Assembly (NCBI RefSeq): GCF_050410795.1
Contig: NZ_CP191258.1
Span: forward strand, 2,914,001-2,978,000
Direction: 5' to 3'
DNA length: 64,000 nt
From: Fontivita pretiosa
GTDB lineage: Bacteria > Planctomycetota > Phycisphaerae > Tepidisphaerales > Tepidisphaeraceae
The notes beneath the pieces are model-generated. The model saw nothing but the letters and a program-made list of their open reading frames with translations. It was not told where the DNA came from and ran no database searches. A program made the position numbers and the translations under genes. Positions 1-8,337 of the stretch are shown piece by piece. Position 1 is the first letter of the stretch, and the number at the start of each line of letters is the position of its first letter.

Positions 1-588
1 GGGGAGGGTGCCGGCGACCGGTCCGCGGGCGTCGCCCCGACCGCCGCGCCGCACCGCGCCGTGCCGCTGGAGTATCGCCGCCCGGGCGCCGCGGCTCCTG
101 AACCGCTCGCCGTGGACAGGCTGTTTCCCGACCGCGTCAAGGACCTGTACCTGCCGGCGACGCTGATCGGTCTGGGCGTGGTGGTCAGGCTTGCCTATTA
201 CCTGCTGTGGCTCGGTGGCACCACACGCGGCGCCACATCCGTGCTGAGCGACATCGCGCTGGAAATGGTGCTCGGCTCGGCCGTACTGCTGGTGACGATC
301 CTGATCGCCGGCAAGCTGCGGCAGATCGACTTCGGTCCGCTGCCGGTTGCGGTCTTCAAGCTGTTCGCGATCGTGCTCGGCCCGACGGGAGTGGCGCTGC
401 TGGCGGCGCCGCTGTTCATCTGGATCCCCCTCGCAGGCGGGCTGATCTACTGGATCGTCGAGTTCTGCCTCTATTTCGCCTTCCTCGGCGCCCTGTTCGA
501 CCTGGATCAGAGCGACACGTGGTATTGCGTGATGGTCGCGTTCCTGGTCCGAATCGCGATCTATTTCGGCCTGTTGGTGCTCAGGTAA
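1..588 (+). CDS. Partial multipass membrane protein (C-terminal part)
   Basis: The frame is open from the first base of the window to a TAA at 586-588, so only the C-terminal 195 residues are seen and the true start lies upstream. After a proline/alanine-rich stretch there are about five hydrophobic segments, roughly at nucleotides 145-210, 240-310, 335-425, 430-500 and 520-585. Acidic residues are few and sit between the segments, as expected for an integral membrane protein. No family motif is recognisable and I assign no function. The gene converges on frr with only 39 bases between stops. Confidence 0.6.
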   Translation, partial: GEGAGDRSAGVAPTAAPHRAVPLEYRRPGAAAPEPLAVDRLFPDRVKDLYLPATLIGLGVVVRLAYYLLWLGGTTRGATSVLSDIALEMVLGSAVLLVTILIAGKLRQIDFGPLPVAVFKLFAIVLGPTGVALLAAPLFIWIPLAGGLIYWIVEFCLYFAFLGALFDLDQSDTWYCVMVAFLVRIAIYFGLLVLR

Positions 589-627
589 GCGGGCACCAAC
601 CGCGGAAGCCTCTGGCCCTGGGCCGGC

Positions 628-1188
628 TCACACGGTCATCACTTCCTGGCGTTTGTGCTCGACGAGCTGATCGACCTTGGCCTCGTAGGTCTTGGTCAGC
701 TCCTGCACCTGTTCCTTGGCGGCGTTCAGCTCGTCCTCGGTGATGATCCCCGCCTTCTGCTCGGTCTCCAGGACCTTGTTGGCCTCGCGGCGGTGGCTGC
801 GGATCTGAATCTTGGCTTCCTCGGCGAAGCGCTTGCACTGGGCGACGAGCTGAAGCCGCCGCTCCTGCGACAGTGGGGGCAGGTTCATGCGAAGCTGTCG
901 GCCGTCGCTGTGCGGCGTCAGGCCCAGATTCGCGTCTCCGATGGCCTTCTCGATCACCTTCAGGTCCTGAGGATTGAACGGCTTGACCAGGATCTGCGTG
1001 GCCTCGGGCACGGAGATGGCGGCGATGGATCGCAGTTCCGTGGGCGTGCCGTAGTAATCGACTTTGACGTGTTCGACCAGCGCCGGGGTGGCGCGGCCGG
1101 TGCGGATGCCGCGCAATTCCATCTGGAGATGCTCGATGGTCTTCTCCATGTGCATCTCGGTGTCAAGCAATACATCATCGACAGGCAT
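628..1188 (-). CDS. frr: Ribosome recycling factor
   Basis: 186-residue protein that, with EF-G, splits the post-termination ribosome complex in the cytoplasm. The length and sequence match RRF throughout: the N-terminal helix with TIEHLQMELRGIRTGRATPALVEH, the YYGTPTELRSIAAISVPE core and the C-terminal helix ending in KRQEVMTV. The frame is open a further 64 codons upstream, but that part is proline/alanine-rich and runs through an intergenic palindrome. I therefore start at ATG 1188, which has an AAGGATC box just upstream. It lies downstream of pyrH on the same strand, a widely conserved pairing; rpsB and tsf, often found with them, are not in the window. Confidence 0.95.
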   Translation of the reverse strand: MPVDDVLLDTEMHMEKTIEHLQMELRGIRTGRATPALVEHVKVDYYGTPTELRSIAAISVPEATQILVKPFNPQDLKVIEKAIGDANLGLTPHSDGRQLRMNLPPLSQERRLQLVAQCKRFAEEAKIQIRSHRREANKVLETEQKAGIITEDELNAAKEQVQELTKTYEAKVDQLVEHKRQEVMTV

Positions 1189-1314
1189 GGCCAGATCCTT
1201 TCCGCAGGCGCAAGCAGGCGCGCATGCAGTTTCAGCGTGATTATCGTAAGCGGCGGACGGGCGTGCATCAACGAGCGCAGACGCCCCCGGCCGCAGAAGC
1301 ATGCCAGTCTGTGT

Positions 1315-1333
1315 CACGGGCGTCTCGCCCGTG
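1315..1333. repeat. Short palindrome, family A (copy 1)
   Basis: CACGGGCG-TCT-CGCCCGTG is a perfect 8-bp inverted repeat around a 3-base centre, in the 204-bp pyrH-frr gap. It is preceded by GTGT, as in the copy at 11350. A weaker GGGC/GCCC hairpin follows directly. The same design recurs at 5481, 7251, 7291, 11350 and 11427. Confidence 0.8.
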
Positions 1334-1392
1334 CGGGCGATCTGCCCACGGTCACGGTGTGTGGCTGTTGCGGCGTGCAAAGCCCGGAGCGA

Positions 1393-2118
1393 TCAGGGTT
1401 GGATCTTCGTCCCCACCCGCTCGCCACGTATGACCCGCGCGATGTTGCCGGGGACTTTCATGTTGAACACGACCAGAGGCAGCTTGCGTTCCATCGCCAG
1501 CGTGATCGCCGTCAGATCCATGACCCGAAGCTGGTCGCGATGCACCTGTTCGTAGGAGATCTCATGATACAAGGTGGCGGATCGATCAGTTTTGGGGTCG
1601 GCCGAGTAGATGCCGTCCACTTTGGTGGCCTTCAGCAGCACATCGGCCTTGATCTCCGCGGCGCGCAGTGCCGCGCAGGTATCGGTGGTGAAGTAGGGAT
1701 TTCCGGTTCCGGCGGCGAGGATGATGGCGCGGCCTTTTTCCAGGTGCCGCACGGCGCGTCGGCGGATGAACGGCTCGCAGACGCTGTAGACACTGATGGC
1801 GGACATGACGCGCGTGGGCTGGCCCATTGCCTCCATCGTTTCCTGTAGCGCCAGGGCGTTAAGGACGGTGGCGAGCATGCCCATGTAATCGGCGGTGACG
1901 CGGGGGATGTGTCCCTTTTCGCTGAAGGTGGCGCCGCGAATGAAGTTGCCCCCGCCCACCACCACCGCAAGCTGCACGCCCATGCGGCAGACCTCCACGC
2001 ACTGCTGGGCGATGTTGTCCAGTTCGGTGGCGTCGATTCCGAACCCGCCTTCCCCACCGAAGCCCTCGCCGCTGATCTTCAGCAGCACCCGCTGGTAGAT
2101 CGGATTGCTCTGAGGCAT
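1393..2118 (-). CDS. pyrH: Uridylate kinase (UMP kinase)
   Basis: 241-residue amino-acid-kinase-fold enzyme that phosphorylates UMP to UDP with ATP in pyrimidine nucleotide synthesis. Visible hallmarks are the N-terminal VLLKISGEGF phosphate-binding strand, VVVGGGNFIRG, the TADYMGMLATVLNALAL helix, AAGTGNPYFTTDT near residue 150 and the LLKATKVDGIY segment. Full length for the family. The ATG at 2118 has no Shine-Dalgarno sequence; instead a perfect minus-strand TATAAT lies at 2127-2132, so the transcript would begin within a few bases of the start codon. It is followed by frr on the same strand. Confidence 0.95.
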   Translation of the reverse strand: MPQSNPIYQRVLLKISGEGFGGEGGFGIDATELDNIAQQCVEVCRMGVQLAVVVGGGNFIRGATFSEKGHIPRVTADYMGMLATVLNALALQETMEAMGQPTRVMSAISVYSVCEPFIRRRAVRHLEKGRAIILAAGTGNPYFTTDTCAALRAAEIKADVLLKATKVDGIYSADPKTDRSATLYHEISYEQVHRDQLRVMDLTAITLAMERKLPLVVFNMKVPGNIARVIRGERVGTKIQP

Positions 2119-2126
2119 GATGGGGG

Positions 2127-2132
2127 ATTATA
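2127..2132 (-). promoter_or_regulatory. Candidate -10 box of pyrH
   Basis: TATAAT read on the minus strand, preceded by TG. It ends eight bases before the pyrH ATG. A start about seven bases downstream would give a leaderless or nearly leaderless mRNA, which fits the lack of a ribosome-binding site. No good -35 is seen. Confidence 0.45.
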
Positions 2133-2168
2133 CAGATGCTCGGGGGGCTTCCCACCGGGAGAAATCAG

Positions 2169-4892
2169 ATGAACACGTCGGCGTGCAATCGGATCATGAG
2201 GCAAGTGTTGGGCGGAGCGATGCTCGCAGGCGCGCTGTTGTGCCGCGCAGGCGGCTTGCGTGCCGCCGAGCCGGCGTCGCCGCGGCCCCGACCTGCCGAC
2301 ACCTTCGCGTTTGTCATCCCCTTCGACGATACGCTTGCGGGCGTGGCCAATGACGTGTCGTTTCTCAACGACAAACCTGCCGGCGCCAATGGCTACATTC
2401 TCGCCCGCGACGGGCATTTCCACGAGCAGAAGACCGGGCGGCGAATCCGCTTCTTCGGCACGAACATGGCGGCCGGCGAGGCGTTTCCCGACCACGCCGA
2501 CGCCGAAGTGTTCGCCAGGCGCCTGGCCAAGGCGGGGATCAATGTCGTGCGGCTTCACCATCTGGACAACGGCTGGGCGGTGGATTCCGGCGGCAGCATC
2601 TGGACACCGCGAAGCTCCGATCGCCGCAACCTCGATCCCGGGCAGCTTGACAAGCTCGACTACCTGATCGCGCAGCTTCGCCAGCAGGGCATCTACATCA
2701 ACCTCAACCTGAAGGTCAGCCGCGAGCTGACCCCGGCCGACGGATTGCCCGAATCGATCCGGCAGATTCCCTTTCCGCTTCAAAAGCGCGTGGATTACTT
2801 TTATCCGCAACTGATCGAGCTTCAGAAGGACTACGCGCGGCGACTGCTGGGACACGTCAACCCCTACACGGGACTGAGCTACGCTGAAGATCCCGCCATC
2901 GCCTTCGTCGAGATCAACAACGAGAACTCTCTGGTGGGGATGTGGAGCAGGCCCCTGGGTCGGGAACTGGACACGCTGCCCGAGCCGTTCAAGGGGGAGC
3001 TGGCCGCGCTGTGGAACGCGTGGTTGAAGCGGAAATATCCGTCCGACGAGGCGTTGCGAGAGGCGTGGAATCGCGGGCTGACCCCGCCGGGGCCGACCAT
3101 CGTCACGCCCCACACGCCCTGGACGCCCGAGCAGCACGGCCCGGCGGAGATTCGGTTCCAGGCTTTCCAGCCACCCACGGGCGGCGATGCCGGCGCGGCC
3201 GAAGCGGGCGCTACCGACGCGATGCTTGAAGTGCTGCGCGCTGGCGAGGCGGACTGGCACGCGATGGCGACGCTGCGCGGGCTGGACCTGCTCGAGGGAG
3301 GCAACTACACCGTCTCTTTCCGGCTGCGCGGCGAACCGGGACCTCACCGCGTTCGCGTCGGCGTGTCGCTGGATCAGGCAGATTGGCGCAGCGTCGGGCT
3401 GGATCGGGTGGTTGTGGCCAGCCCACAGTGGCAGCAGCACACGTTCAGCTTCACCGCGACGGGAACCGTGCCGCGTCACGTCCGGCTGCTGTTTGCGATG
3501 GGCACATCGGTTGGCAAGGTCTGGCTGTCGGACGTGCGGCTTCGCCCCGGCGCTGAAGGCGCGGGGCTGGCGCCGGATCAGTCACCGGCCGCGGGCAATG
3601 TTCCGATTCCGCAGGCCGGCACCCCGCAGCAGCACGCCGACTGGATCAGCTTCCTGAGCGACCTGGAGCGCAGCTATGCGGATCAGATGCGGGCGGTGCT
3701 GAAGGATGAACTGAAGGTTCGCGCCAACGTCGTGGTGACACAGATCGATTACGGGGGAACGACCGGCATGCACCGCGAGGTGGCGATGGAGTTCGCCGAC
3801 GCCCATGCTTACTGGCAGCATCCGCGATTTGGCTTGCGGGACTGGGATCCGGTGGATTGGACGATCGAGAACTCGCCGCAGTTGGCGGTGCTGACGCAGC
3901 CGGGCTTCGGCGCGCTGGGGGCATTGGCGCGCGTGCGCGTGGCGGGAAAGCCGTTTACCGTCTCGGAATACGATCACTCGGCGCCGTCCGACTACGTCTG
4001 TGAGATGCTGCCCACCTATGCGACCTTCGCCTGCATTCAGGACTGGGATGCGATCTACACATTTGCGGTCGGACCGTATGCCGCGCGGCAGCGGCCGGAT
4101 CACTTCGAGGGCTTTTTCGATCAGAACAATCACCCGGGCAAGTGGGGCTTCTATCCGACAGCGGCGCTGATTTTCCGTCGCGGTCTGGTGGAGCCGGCGT
4201 CGCGGAGCCTGACGCTGGAATTGCCCGAGCCGATGCACGTGGCGGCGGAGTTTGTCGATGATGCGTGGAAGTCGGCGACGGGCGACGAGACGATCGATTA
4301 TCTGTCGCAGCGACTGGCGGTGAGTGATCGTCCGGCGCCGCCCGGGTCGCCGCTGCGGGTGACGCGCGGAGGCCAAGGATCGTCGCCGCAGGCGCGGGTA
4401 GAGGCCGATGCACCGGGCGGCAAGGGGCGCAGGTACATTGTGGCGGCGCCCGCGGCGGCGGCGATCGTGGGATACATCGGCGGGCGAACGATCCAGGCCG
4501 GGCCGCTCGCCGTTGAGGTCGAGCCGTTCCAAATGGCCGGCGGCGACGAGGGCTTCGCTGCAATCACCGCCGTCGCCACCGACAACCAGCCCATCGAGCG
4601 TTCGTCGCGCGTGCTGGTGACCGTCTGCGGGCAGGTGCAGAACACGGACATGCGCTTCAACGCCACGCGGACGAGCGTCGGCCGAGACTGGGGTCGCGGG
4701 CCGACCCTGCTTCAGAGAATCCCCGCGACGATCAGCCTGAAATCGGCCACGGCCCGCGCGGTCTGGGCGCTGGACGGCTGCGGGCGGCGCGTCGCCAGGG
4801 TTGCGATGCAACGCGACGCAGACGTGATTCGCTTCGGTCTTGCCTCAGCCGAACCATCGCTGTGGTACGAGCTCAGCTCAAGTGTCGATTGA
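2169..4892 (+). CDS. Secreted GH5-like glycoside hydrolase with carbohydrate-binding-like domain
   Basis: 907-residue exported protein. The ATG at 2169 is chosen for its GGGAGAA box; a short basic stretch and hydrophobic segment rich in Ala/Leu form a signal peptide. The catalytic part starts with FFGTNMAAGEAFP and RLAKAGINVVRLHH, typical of TIM-barrel family 5-like cellulase homologues. Candidate acid/base glutamate is E252 in EINNEN, and the candidate nucleophile is E600 in SEYDHSAP. Between them, about residues 370-460, is a beta-rich insert (GGNYTVSFRLRGE ... VWLSDVRLRPG) like a CBM4/9 jelly roll. The substrate cannot be named from sequence. Its neighbours are housekeeping genes, so it looks like a stand-alone polysaccharide-degrading gene. 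Confidence 0.8.
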   Translation: MNTSACNRIMRQVLGGAMLAGALLCRAGGLRAAEPASPRPRPADTFAFVIPFDDTLAGVANDVSFLNDKPAGANGYILARDGHFHEQKTGRRIRFFGTNMAAGEAFPDHADAEVFARRLAKAGINVVRLHHLDNGWAVDSGGSIWTPRSSDRRNLDPGQLDKLDYLIAQLRQQGIYINLNLKVSRELTPADGLPESIRQIPFPLQKRVDYFYPQLIELQKDYARRLLGHVNPYTGLSYAEDPAIAFVEINNENSLVGMWSRPLGRELDTLPEPFKGELAALWNAWLKRKYPSDEALREAWNRGLTPPGPTIVTPHTPWTPEQHGPAEIRFQAFQPPTGGDAGAAEAGATDAMLEVLRAGEADWHAMATLRGLDLLEGGNYTVSFRLRGEPGPHRVRVGVSLDQADWRSVGLDRVVVASPQWQQHTFSFTATGTVPRHVRLLFAMGTSVGKVWLSDVRLRPGAEGAGLAPDQSPAAGNVPIPQAGTPQQHADWISFLSDLERSYADQMRAVLKDELKVRANVVVTQIDYGGTTGMHREVAMEFADAHAYWQHPRFGLRDWDPVDWTIENSPQLAVLTQPGFGALGALARVRVAGKPFTVSEYDHSAPSDYVCEMLPTYATFACIQDWDAIYTFAVGPYAARQRPDHFEGFFDQNNHPGKWGFYPTAALIFRRGLVEPASRSLTLELPEPMHVAAEFVDDAWKSATGDETIDYLSQRLAVSDRPAPPGSPLRVTRGGQGSSPQARVEADAPGGKGRRYIVAAPAAAAIVGYIGGRTIQAGPLAVEVEPFQMAGGDEGFAAITAVATDNQPIERSSRVLVTVCGQVQNTDMRFNATRTSVGRDWGRGPTLLQRIPATISLKSATARAVWALDGCGRRVARVAMQRDADVIRFGLASAEPSLWYELSSSVD

Positions 4893-4942
4893 TTTATGGG
4901 CCGAATCTGCCCGATAAGACAATCACACGAGACGCGGATACG

Positions 4943-4948
4943 TATAAA
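4943..4948 (+). promoter_or_regulatory. Candidate -10 box of aroK
   Basis: TATAAA ends six bases before the aroK ATG at 4955, which lacks a Shine-Dalgarno sequence. The predicted start point coincides with the start codon. No clear -35 element is seen. Confidence 0.35.
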
Positions 4949-4954
4949 ACGGCT

Positions 4955-5470
4955 ATGAGCGCGATCCTCCTTGGTTATCGGGGCTGCGGCAAGACCACCA
5001 TCGGCCGGAAACTGGCCGACCGCATGTGGGCCAGGTTTATCGACACCGACGAAATGGTGGTGCGGTCGGCGGGAAAGAGCATCCGGGAGATTTTTCAGCA
5101 GCACGGGGAGCCGTATTTCCGTGAGCTTGAAACGCAGGCGATCCGCGAGGCGTTGAAGCTGGCGGATCACATCATCGCCCTGGGCGGCGGAGCCGTGCTC
5201 AGCGAGCAGAACCGCCTGATGCTCAAACAGTCCGGGCTGAAGCGCATCTATCTCCGCTGCGAGCCGCAGGTGCTGCTTGAGCGCATCCGCTCGGACCCTC
5301 AGACCGCGGCGAATCGCCCGAACCTGACGGGACTGGGCGGCGGCATCGAGGAGATCCAGACGCTGCTGGCGCAACGCGAGCCGCTGTACCGGGAGGTGGC
5401 CACGGCTGAGCTGGACGTGACCAACCTGTCCGTCGAAGACGCCGTGGTGTACATCACCCGGTTGATCTGA
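4955..5470 (+). CDS. aroK: Shikimate kinase
   Basis: 171-residue P-loop kinase that phosphorylates shikimate to shikimate 3-phosphate in chorismate synthesis. It has the Walker A motif GYRGCGKT at residues 7-14, FIDTDEM with the shikimate-binding aspartate, the GGGAVL loop, and an R-P-N-L lid segment near residue 125. Length fits the family. The frame runs 31 codons upstream, but the family start is at MSAILLGYRG. It begins 62 bases after the glycosidase and is followed by a palindrome-filled gap, so it probably has its own promoter. Confidence 0.93.
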   Translation: MSAILLGYRGCGKTTIGRKLADRMWARFIDTDEMVVRSAGKSIREIFQQHGEPYFRELETQAIREALKLADHIIALGGGAVLSEQNRLMLKQSGLKRIYLRCEPQVLLERIRSDPQTAANRPNLTGLGGGIEEIQTLLAQREPLYREVATAELDVTNLSVEDAVVYITRLI

Positions 5471-5480
5471 CGTGCCGTGA

Positions 5481-5534
5481 CACGGGCCGGCGCGCCCGTG
5501 CGGGGAACGCAATGCGCGGGCGAGCATGCCCGTG
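5481..5534. repeat. Paired short palindromes, family A (copies 2a and 2b)
   Basis: Copy 2a is CACGGGC/GCCCGTG at 5481-5500 with a six-base centre. Copy 2b is CGCGGGC-GAGCAT-GCCCGTG at 5515-5534 with one arm mismatch, followed by ACACG as in the copy at 7251. Copy 2b contains the ATG at 5526 and supplies the first codons of the prepilin peptidase gene. Confidence 0.7.
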
Positions 5535-6773
5535 ACACGATTGAGTCATCTTCCGTTCATCCTCTTCGTCCTGGCGCTGGGAGCGTGCGTGGGCAGCTTC
5601 CTGAACGTGGTGGTCTGGCGGCTGCCGCGCGGGCAGTCGATCGTTTCCCCGCCGTCGCATTGTCCCGCGTGCGGCACAAGGCTGGCCTGGCGAGACAACA
5701 TCCCGATTGTCGGCTGGATCATCCTGCGCGGACGATGCCGCTACTGTGCCGGGCCGATTTCGCCGCGGTATCCGATCGTCGAGGCCATCACCGCGTTGCT
5801 GTTCGTCGTGTACTACGTGGCGATGTTCGTCTACCAGGAAGGGCCCTGTCCGATCCTGCGGCCCCTGCACATCGCATCGGACTGGCCGATGTACGGGCTG
5901 TACATGACGCTGCTGGCGGCGCTGCTGGCGTGCAGCCTGATTGATGCAGAGCTGTTCATCATTCCGATCGAGATTCCGTGGCTGGTGGGGGGCGTGGCGA
6001 TGCTGGTGCACGCGCTGGTGGATTCGCCGACGACGCCCGGGGCGTTGCTGGCATCGGCGCCGGTGGGGGCGATGTCGGCCGGGTGCGGGCTGGGGCTGGT
6101 CCTGAGCATCGTGCTGCTTCGTCGCGGGATCCTGGAGCAGAGCTTTGCCGAGGGTGCGCCGCTGCTGGAAATCGAGAAAGAGCGCATCCAGCAGCAGGCC
6201 CGCAACCAGGCGGCGACACCCGCGTCGCAGCCGGATGCCGATGTGCCGATGATGGACTTCACCCCGGCGCAGATTCGCCGGGAGATGCGCAAGGAGATGC
6301 TGTTTCTGATTCCGCCGCTGCTGCTGGGCGGCGTGTGCCTGCTGCTGTGGTGGAAGCTGCCGCCGGTGACGCGGGTCTGGAACGGGCTGATGGGTTATCA
6401 CTGGCTGAGCGGTCTGCTCGGCTCGCTGTGGGGCGGGCTTGTCGGAGCATTCGCGATCTGGCTGACGCGCATCCTGGGATCATTTGTCTTCGGCCGTGAG
6501 GCGATGGGGATGGGCGATGTGCACCTGATGTTCGGAATCGGAGCGGTGATCGGCGCGTTCGGATCGGTCATCGTCTACTTCCTGGCGCCGTTCTTCGGGC
6601 TGCTGTTTGCGCTGCACAAGCTGTTTTTCCGCAAGGGGCGTGAACTACCCTACGGGCCGTTCCTCAGTATGGCCAGCGCCGTCGTGATGTTATTCTACTG
6701 TCGGATATACACGTACCTTCACCCGCAGTTCAGCGAGCTGGCGATGCTGCTGCGGGCGCGGTGGGGGATCTGA
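5526..6773 (+). CDS. Prepilin peptidase / N-methyltransferase, PilD type
   Basis: 415-residue inner-membrane aspartic protease (family A24) that cleaves type IV prepilins or pseudopilins and methylates the new N-terminus. N-terminal domain: GSFLNVVVWRLPRG (residues 23-36) and two CxxC pairs at C46/C49 and C71/C74, the zinc-binding set of PilD. Likely catalytic aspartates are D140 in CSLID and D331 in GMGD. The usual length is about 250-290 residues; the excess lies between the two aspartates and includes a charged, Gln/Ala-rich cytoplasmic-looking segment near residues 205-260. The ATG falls within a repeated palindrome, so the first residues may be an accident of repeat placement. A second, short A24 peptidase lies in the Tad locus at 19.7 kb. 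Confidence 0.88.
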   Translation: MPVTRLSHLPFILFVLALGACVGSFLNVVVWRLPRGQSIVSPPSHCPACGTRLAWRDNIPIVGWIILRGRCRYCAGPISPRYPIVEAITALLFVVYYVAMFVYQEGPCPILRPLHIASDWPMYGLYMTLLAALLACSLIDAELFIIPIEIPWLVGGVAMLVHALVDSPTTPGALLASAPVGAMSAGCGLGLVLSIVLLRRGILEQSFAEGAPLLEIEKERIQQQARNQAATPASQPDADVPMMDFTPAQIRREMRKEMLFLIPPLLLGGVCLLLWWKLPPVTRVWNGLMGYHWLSGLLGSLWGGLVGAFAIWLTRILGSFVFGREAMGMGDVHLMFGIGAVIGAFGSVIVYFLAPFFGLLFALHKLFFRKGRELPYGPFLSMASAVVMLFYCRIYTYLHPQFSELAMLLRARWGI

Positions 6774-6794
6774 TCGGAAAGGGCGCGCTGGTCC

Positions 6795-7190
6795 ATGGGA
6801 AACCTCTGGCTCAAGATCAAGATCTGGACGAAAAGTCTGGTCTTCGGCGCGATCGTGCTCTACGGCCTGCTGTTCGTGCTGAACAACAGCGGACAGTCGG
6901 TGAAGATCTGGTACTGGTTTTTCAAGCCGGAGTACGAGACCTCGATGCTGGTGCTGATGCTGGTGACGCTGCTGATCGGCATCGTGGCCACGCTGCTGGT
7001 TCGAACGACGCTGACGACCGTGAAGCAGATTCGCGACCTGCGGCAGCGCAGCCGCATCGAACGGCTCGAGCGCGAGCAGGCGGCCATCCGCGCCAAGGCG
7101 GCGATGCTTCAGCGCGCCACGTCCGTGCCGCCGGCCCGCAATGAACCGCCATCCGGCCCGGGCGAGCAGCCCACGACCAACGCCCAGTGA
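6795..7190 (+). CDS. LapA-like (DUF1049) small membrane protein
   Basis: 131 residues with two membrane segments (about 15-32 and 49-72) joined by a short loop with NNSGQSVKIWYWF, then a cytoplasmic charged helix (RQRSRIERLEREQAAIRAKAA) and a proline-rich tail. This order is that of the lipopolysaccharide-assembly LapA/DUF1049 family, in which a helix follows the second membrane span. It starts 21 bases after the prepilin peptidase and may be cotranscribed. The role here is inferred from fold only. Confidence 0.6.
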   Translation: MGNLWLKIKIWTKSLVFGAIVLYGLLFVLNNSGQSVKIWYWFFKPEYETSMLVLMLVTLLIGIVATLLVRTTLTTVKQIRDLRQRSRIERLEREQAAIRAKAAMLQRATSVPPARNEPPSGPGEQPTTNAQ

Positions 7191-7576
7191 TCCAGTTCGC
7201 TTCAGCGGCTGGGGCTATTGATTCGGCAAGGCGCCATCCGAATCTTGTGGCACGGGCGGGACGCCCGTGACACGCTTGCGCCAACGGTGGCATGGCCGTC
7301 CCGGCCATGCAGGGTGCGCTCGAATTCGATAGTCCGACATCCCGGTTGTTCATCACGTCATGCCGCTGGGCACGGGCCCGACGCCTGTCCGCTCTGCTGC
7401 CTCAAAAACGAGGGCATCCCGAAATGTGTATAAACGTCAGGCGTCTTCGCCCGCGAAACACGCTGGCGTCTTCGGTAATTCATCGCCGCTGCTCTTGACG
7501 TGGCCCGCCGCTTTCTTAGCATTTTTCTTCGGTTTTTGGGGTTCGGGCACAGTCCGTGGATGAAAGGAGTCTTGCC
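7191..7576. other. Intergenic region of 386 bp with paired palindromes
   Basis: There is no convincing gene. The region holds the palindrome pair at 7251-7269 and 7291-7309. It then runs into an AT-richer stretch with TTCTTAGC and a T-rich run near 7510-7545, just before the ompA-type gene, which probably carries that gene's promoter. Confidence 0.6.
7251..7309. repeat. Paired short palindromes, family A (copies 3a and 3b)
   Basis: CACGGGCG-GGA-CGCCCGTG at 7251-7269 and CATGGCCG-TCC-CGGCCATG at 7291-7309. Both have perfect 8-bp arms around three bases. The second differs from the first at paired arm positions, so the stem is kept while the sequence changes. GACACG follows the first copy, as it does at 5526-5540. 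Confidence 0.8.
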
Positions 7577-8248
7577 ATGCATCGATCATGGAGGATCAGT
7601 TGGGTGCTCTTGCTGTTGGGGATCGGCTCTGTCGGCTGCCAGAACAAGCTTCACGACGAAAACAGGGCGCTGTGGCAGCAGAACCGCGAGCTTCAGGCGG
7701 AGAAGAACCGCCTGGAGGCCGAGCTTGCCAGCCGACCGGATCCTTCGCAGCTCAGCACCATGCAGCAGGAGATCGCGGCTCGCGACGCCAAAATCGCCGA
7801 GCTTCAGGCGCAGCTTCAGCAGCCAGCGCCGGGGCAGTCCGCGGCCGACGACAACGGCCTGAAGGGCATCGAGGTCACGCGCGACGACCGCGCCGGAACC
7901 GTTACCGTCAACCTCCCCGGCGACGTGTTGTTCGACTCGGGCAAGGCCGACCTGAAGCCCTCGGCCAGGGCGACGCTGGACAAGGTCATCGCCGCCATCA
8001 AAAAGGATTATCCCGGCAAGAAAGTGCTGGTGGACGGCTATACCGACACCGACCCGATCAACAAGACCCGCGACAAGTGGGAAGACAATCTTGACTTGTC
8101 GGCGGCGCGGGCGCGGACCGTGGCCAAATACCTCGTCGAGCACGGGCTGGAAAGCCGCCACGTCGGCACCCGCGCTTTTGGCGATACCCGCCCGCGAGCC
8201 TCCAAGGCCGCCAGCAGACGCGTCGAAATCGTCGTCTCCGCCAGGTAG
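7577..8248 (+). CDS. OmpA/Pal-type peptidoglycan-binding lipoprotein
   Basis: 223 residues. The ATG at 7577 has an AAGGAG box nine bases upstream; a GTG 21 bases earlier is less likely. Signal peptide with lipobox LGIGSVGC, the acylated cysteine being C21. Next is a coiled coil with leucine/glutamate heptads (about residues 25-80), then a C-terminal OmpA domain: VLFDSGKADLKPSARATLD, VDGYTDTDPIN, LSAARARTVAKYLVEHGL and GDTRPRASKAASRRVEI. The domain binds diaminopimelate-containing peptidoglycan, so the protein most likely tethers the outer membrane to the wall. Its companions Tol or MotA are not nearby. Confidence 0.88.
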   Translation: MHRSWRISWVLLLLGIGSVGCQNKLHDENRALWQQNRELQAEKNRLEAELASRPDPSQLSTMQQEIAARDAKIAELQAQLQQPAPGQSAADDNGLKGIEVTRDDRAGTVTVNLPGDVLFDSGKADLKPSARATLDKVIAAIKKDYPGKKVLVDGYTDTDPINKTRDKWEDNLDLSAARARTVAKYLVEHGLESRHVGTRAFGDTRPRASKAASRRVEIVVSAR

Positions 8249-8250
8249 TC

Positions 8251-8337
8251 GCCACTGATCAGTGGCCAGTGGTCGGTGAATCGGCTAATGTCGATGGTCT
8301 GCTGTCACTGAGCACTGGCAGCCGACCACTGGCCACT
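8251..8337. repeat. Long inverted repeat filling the ompA-hisH gap
   Basis: AGTGGCCAGTGGTCGG at 8261-8276 and its exact reverse complement at 8322-8337 form a 16-bp perfect stem with a 45-base loop. The first arm also overlaps the palindrome GCCACTGATCAGTGGC at 8251-8266. The element starts two bases after the upstream stop and ends immediately before the hisH ATG. Confidence 0.85.
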
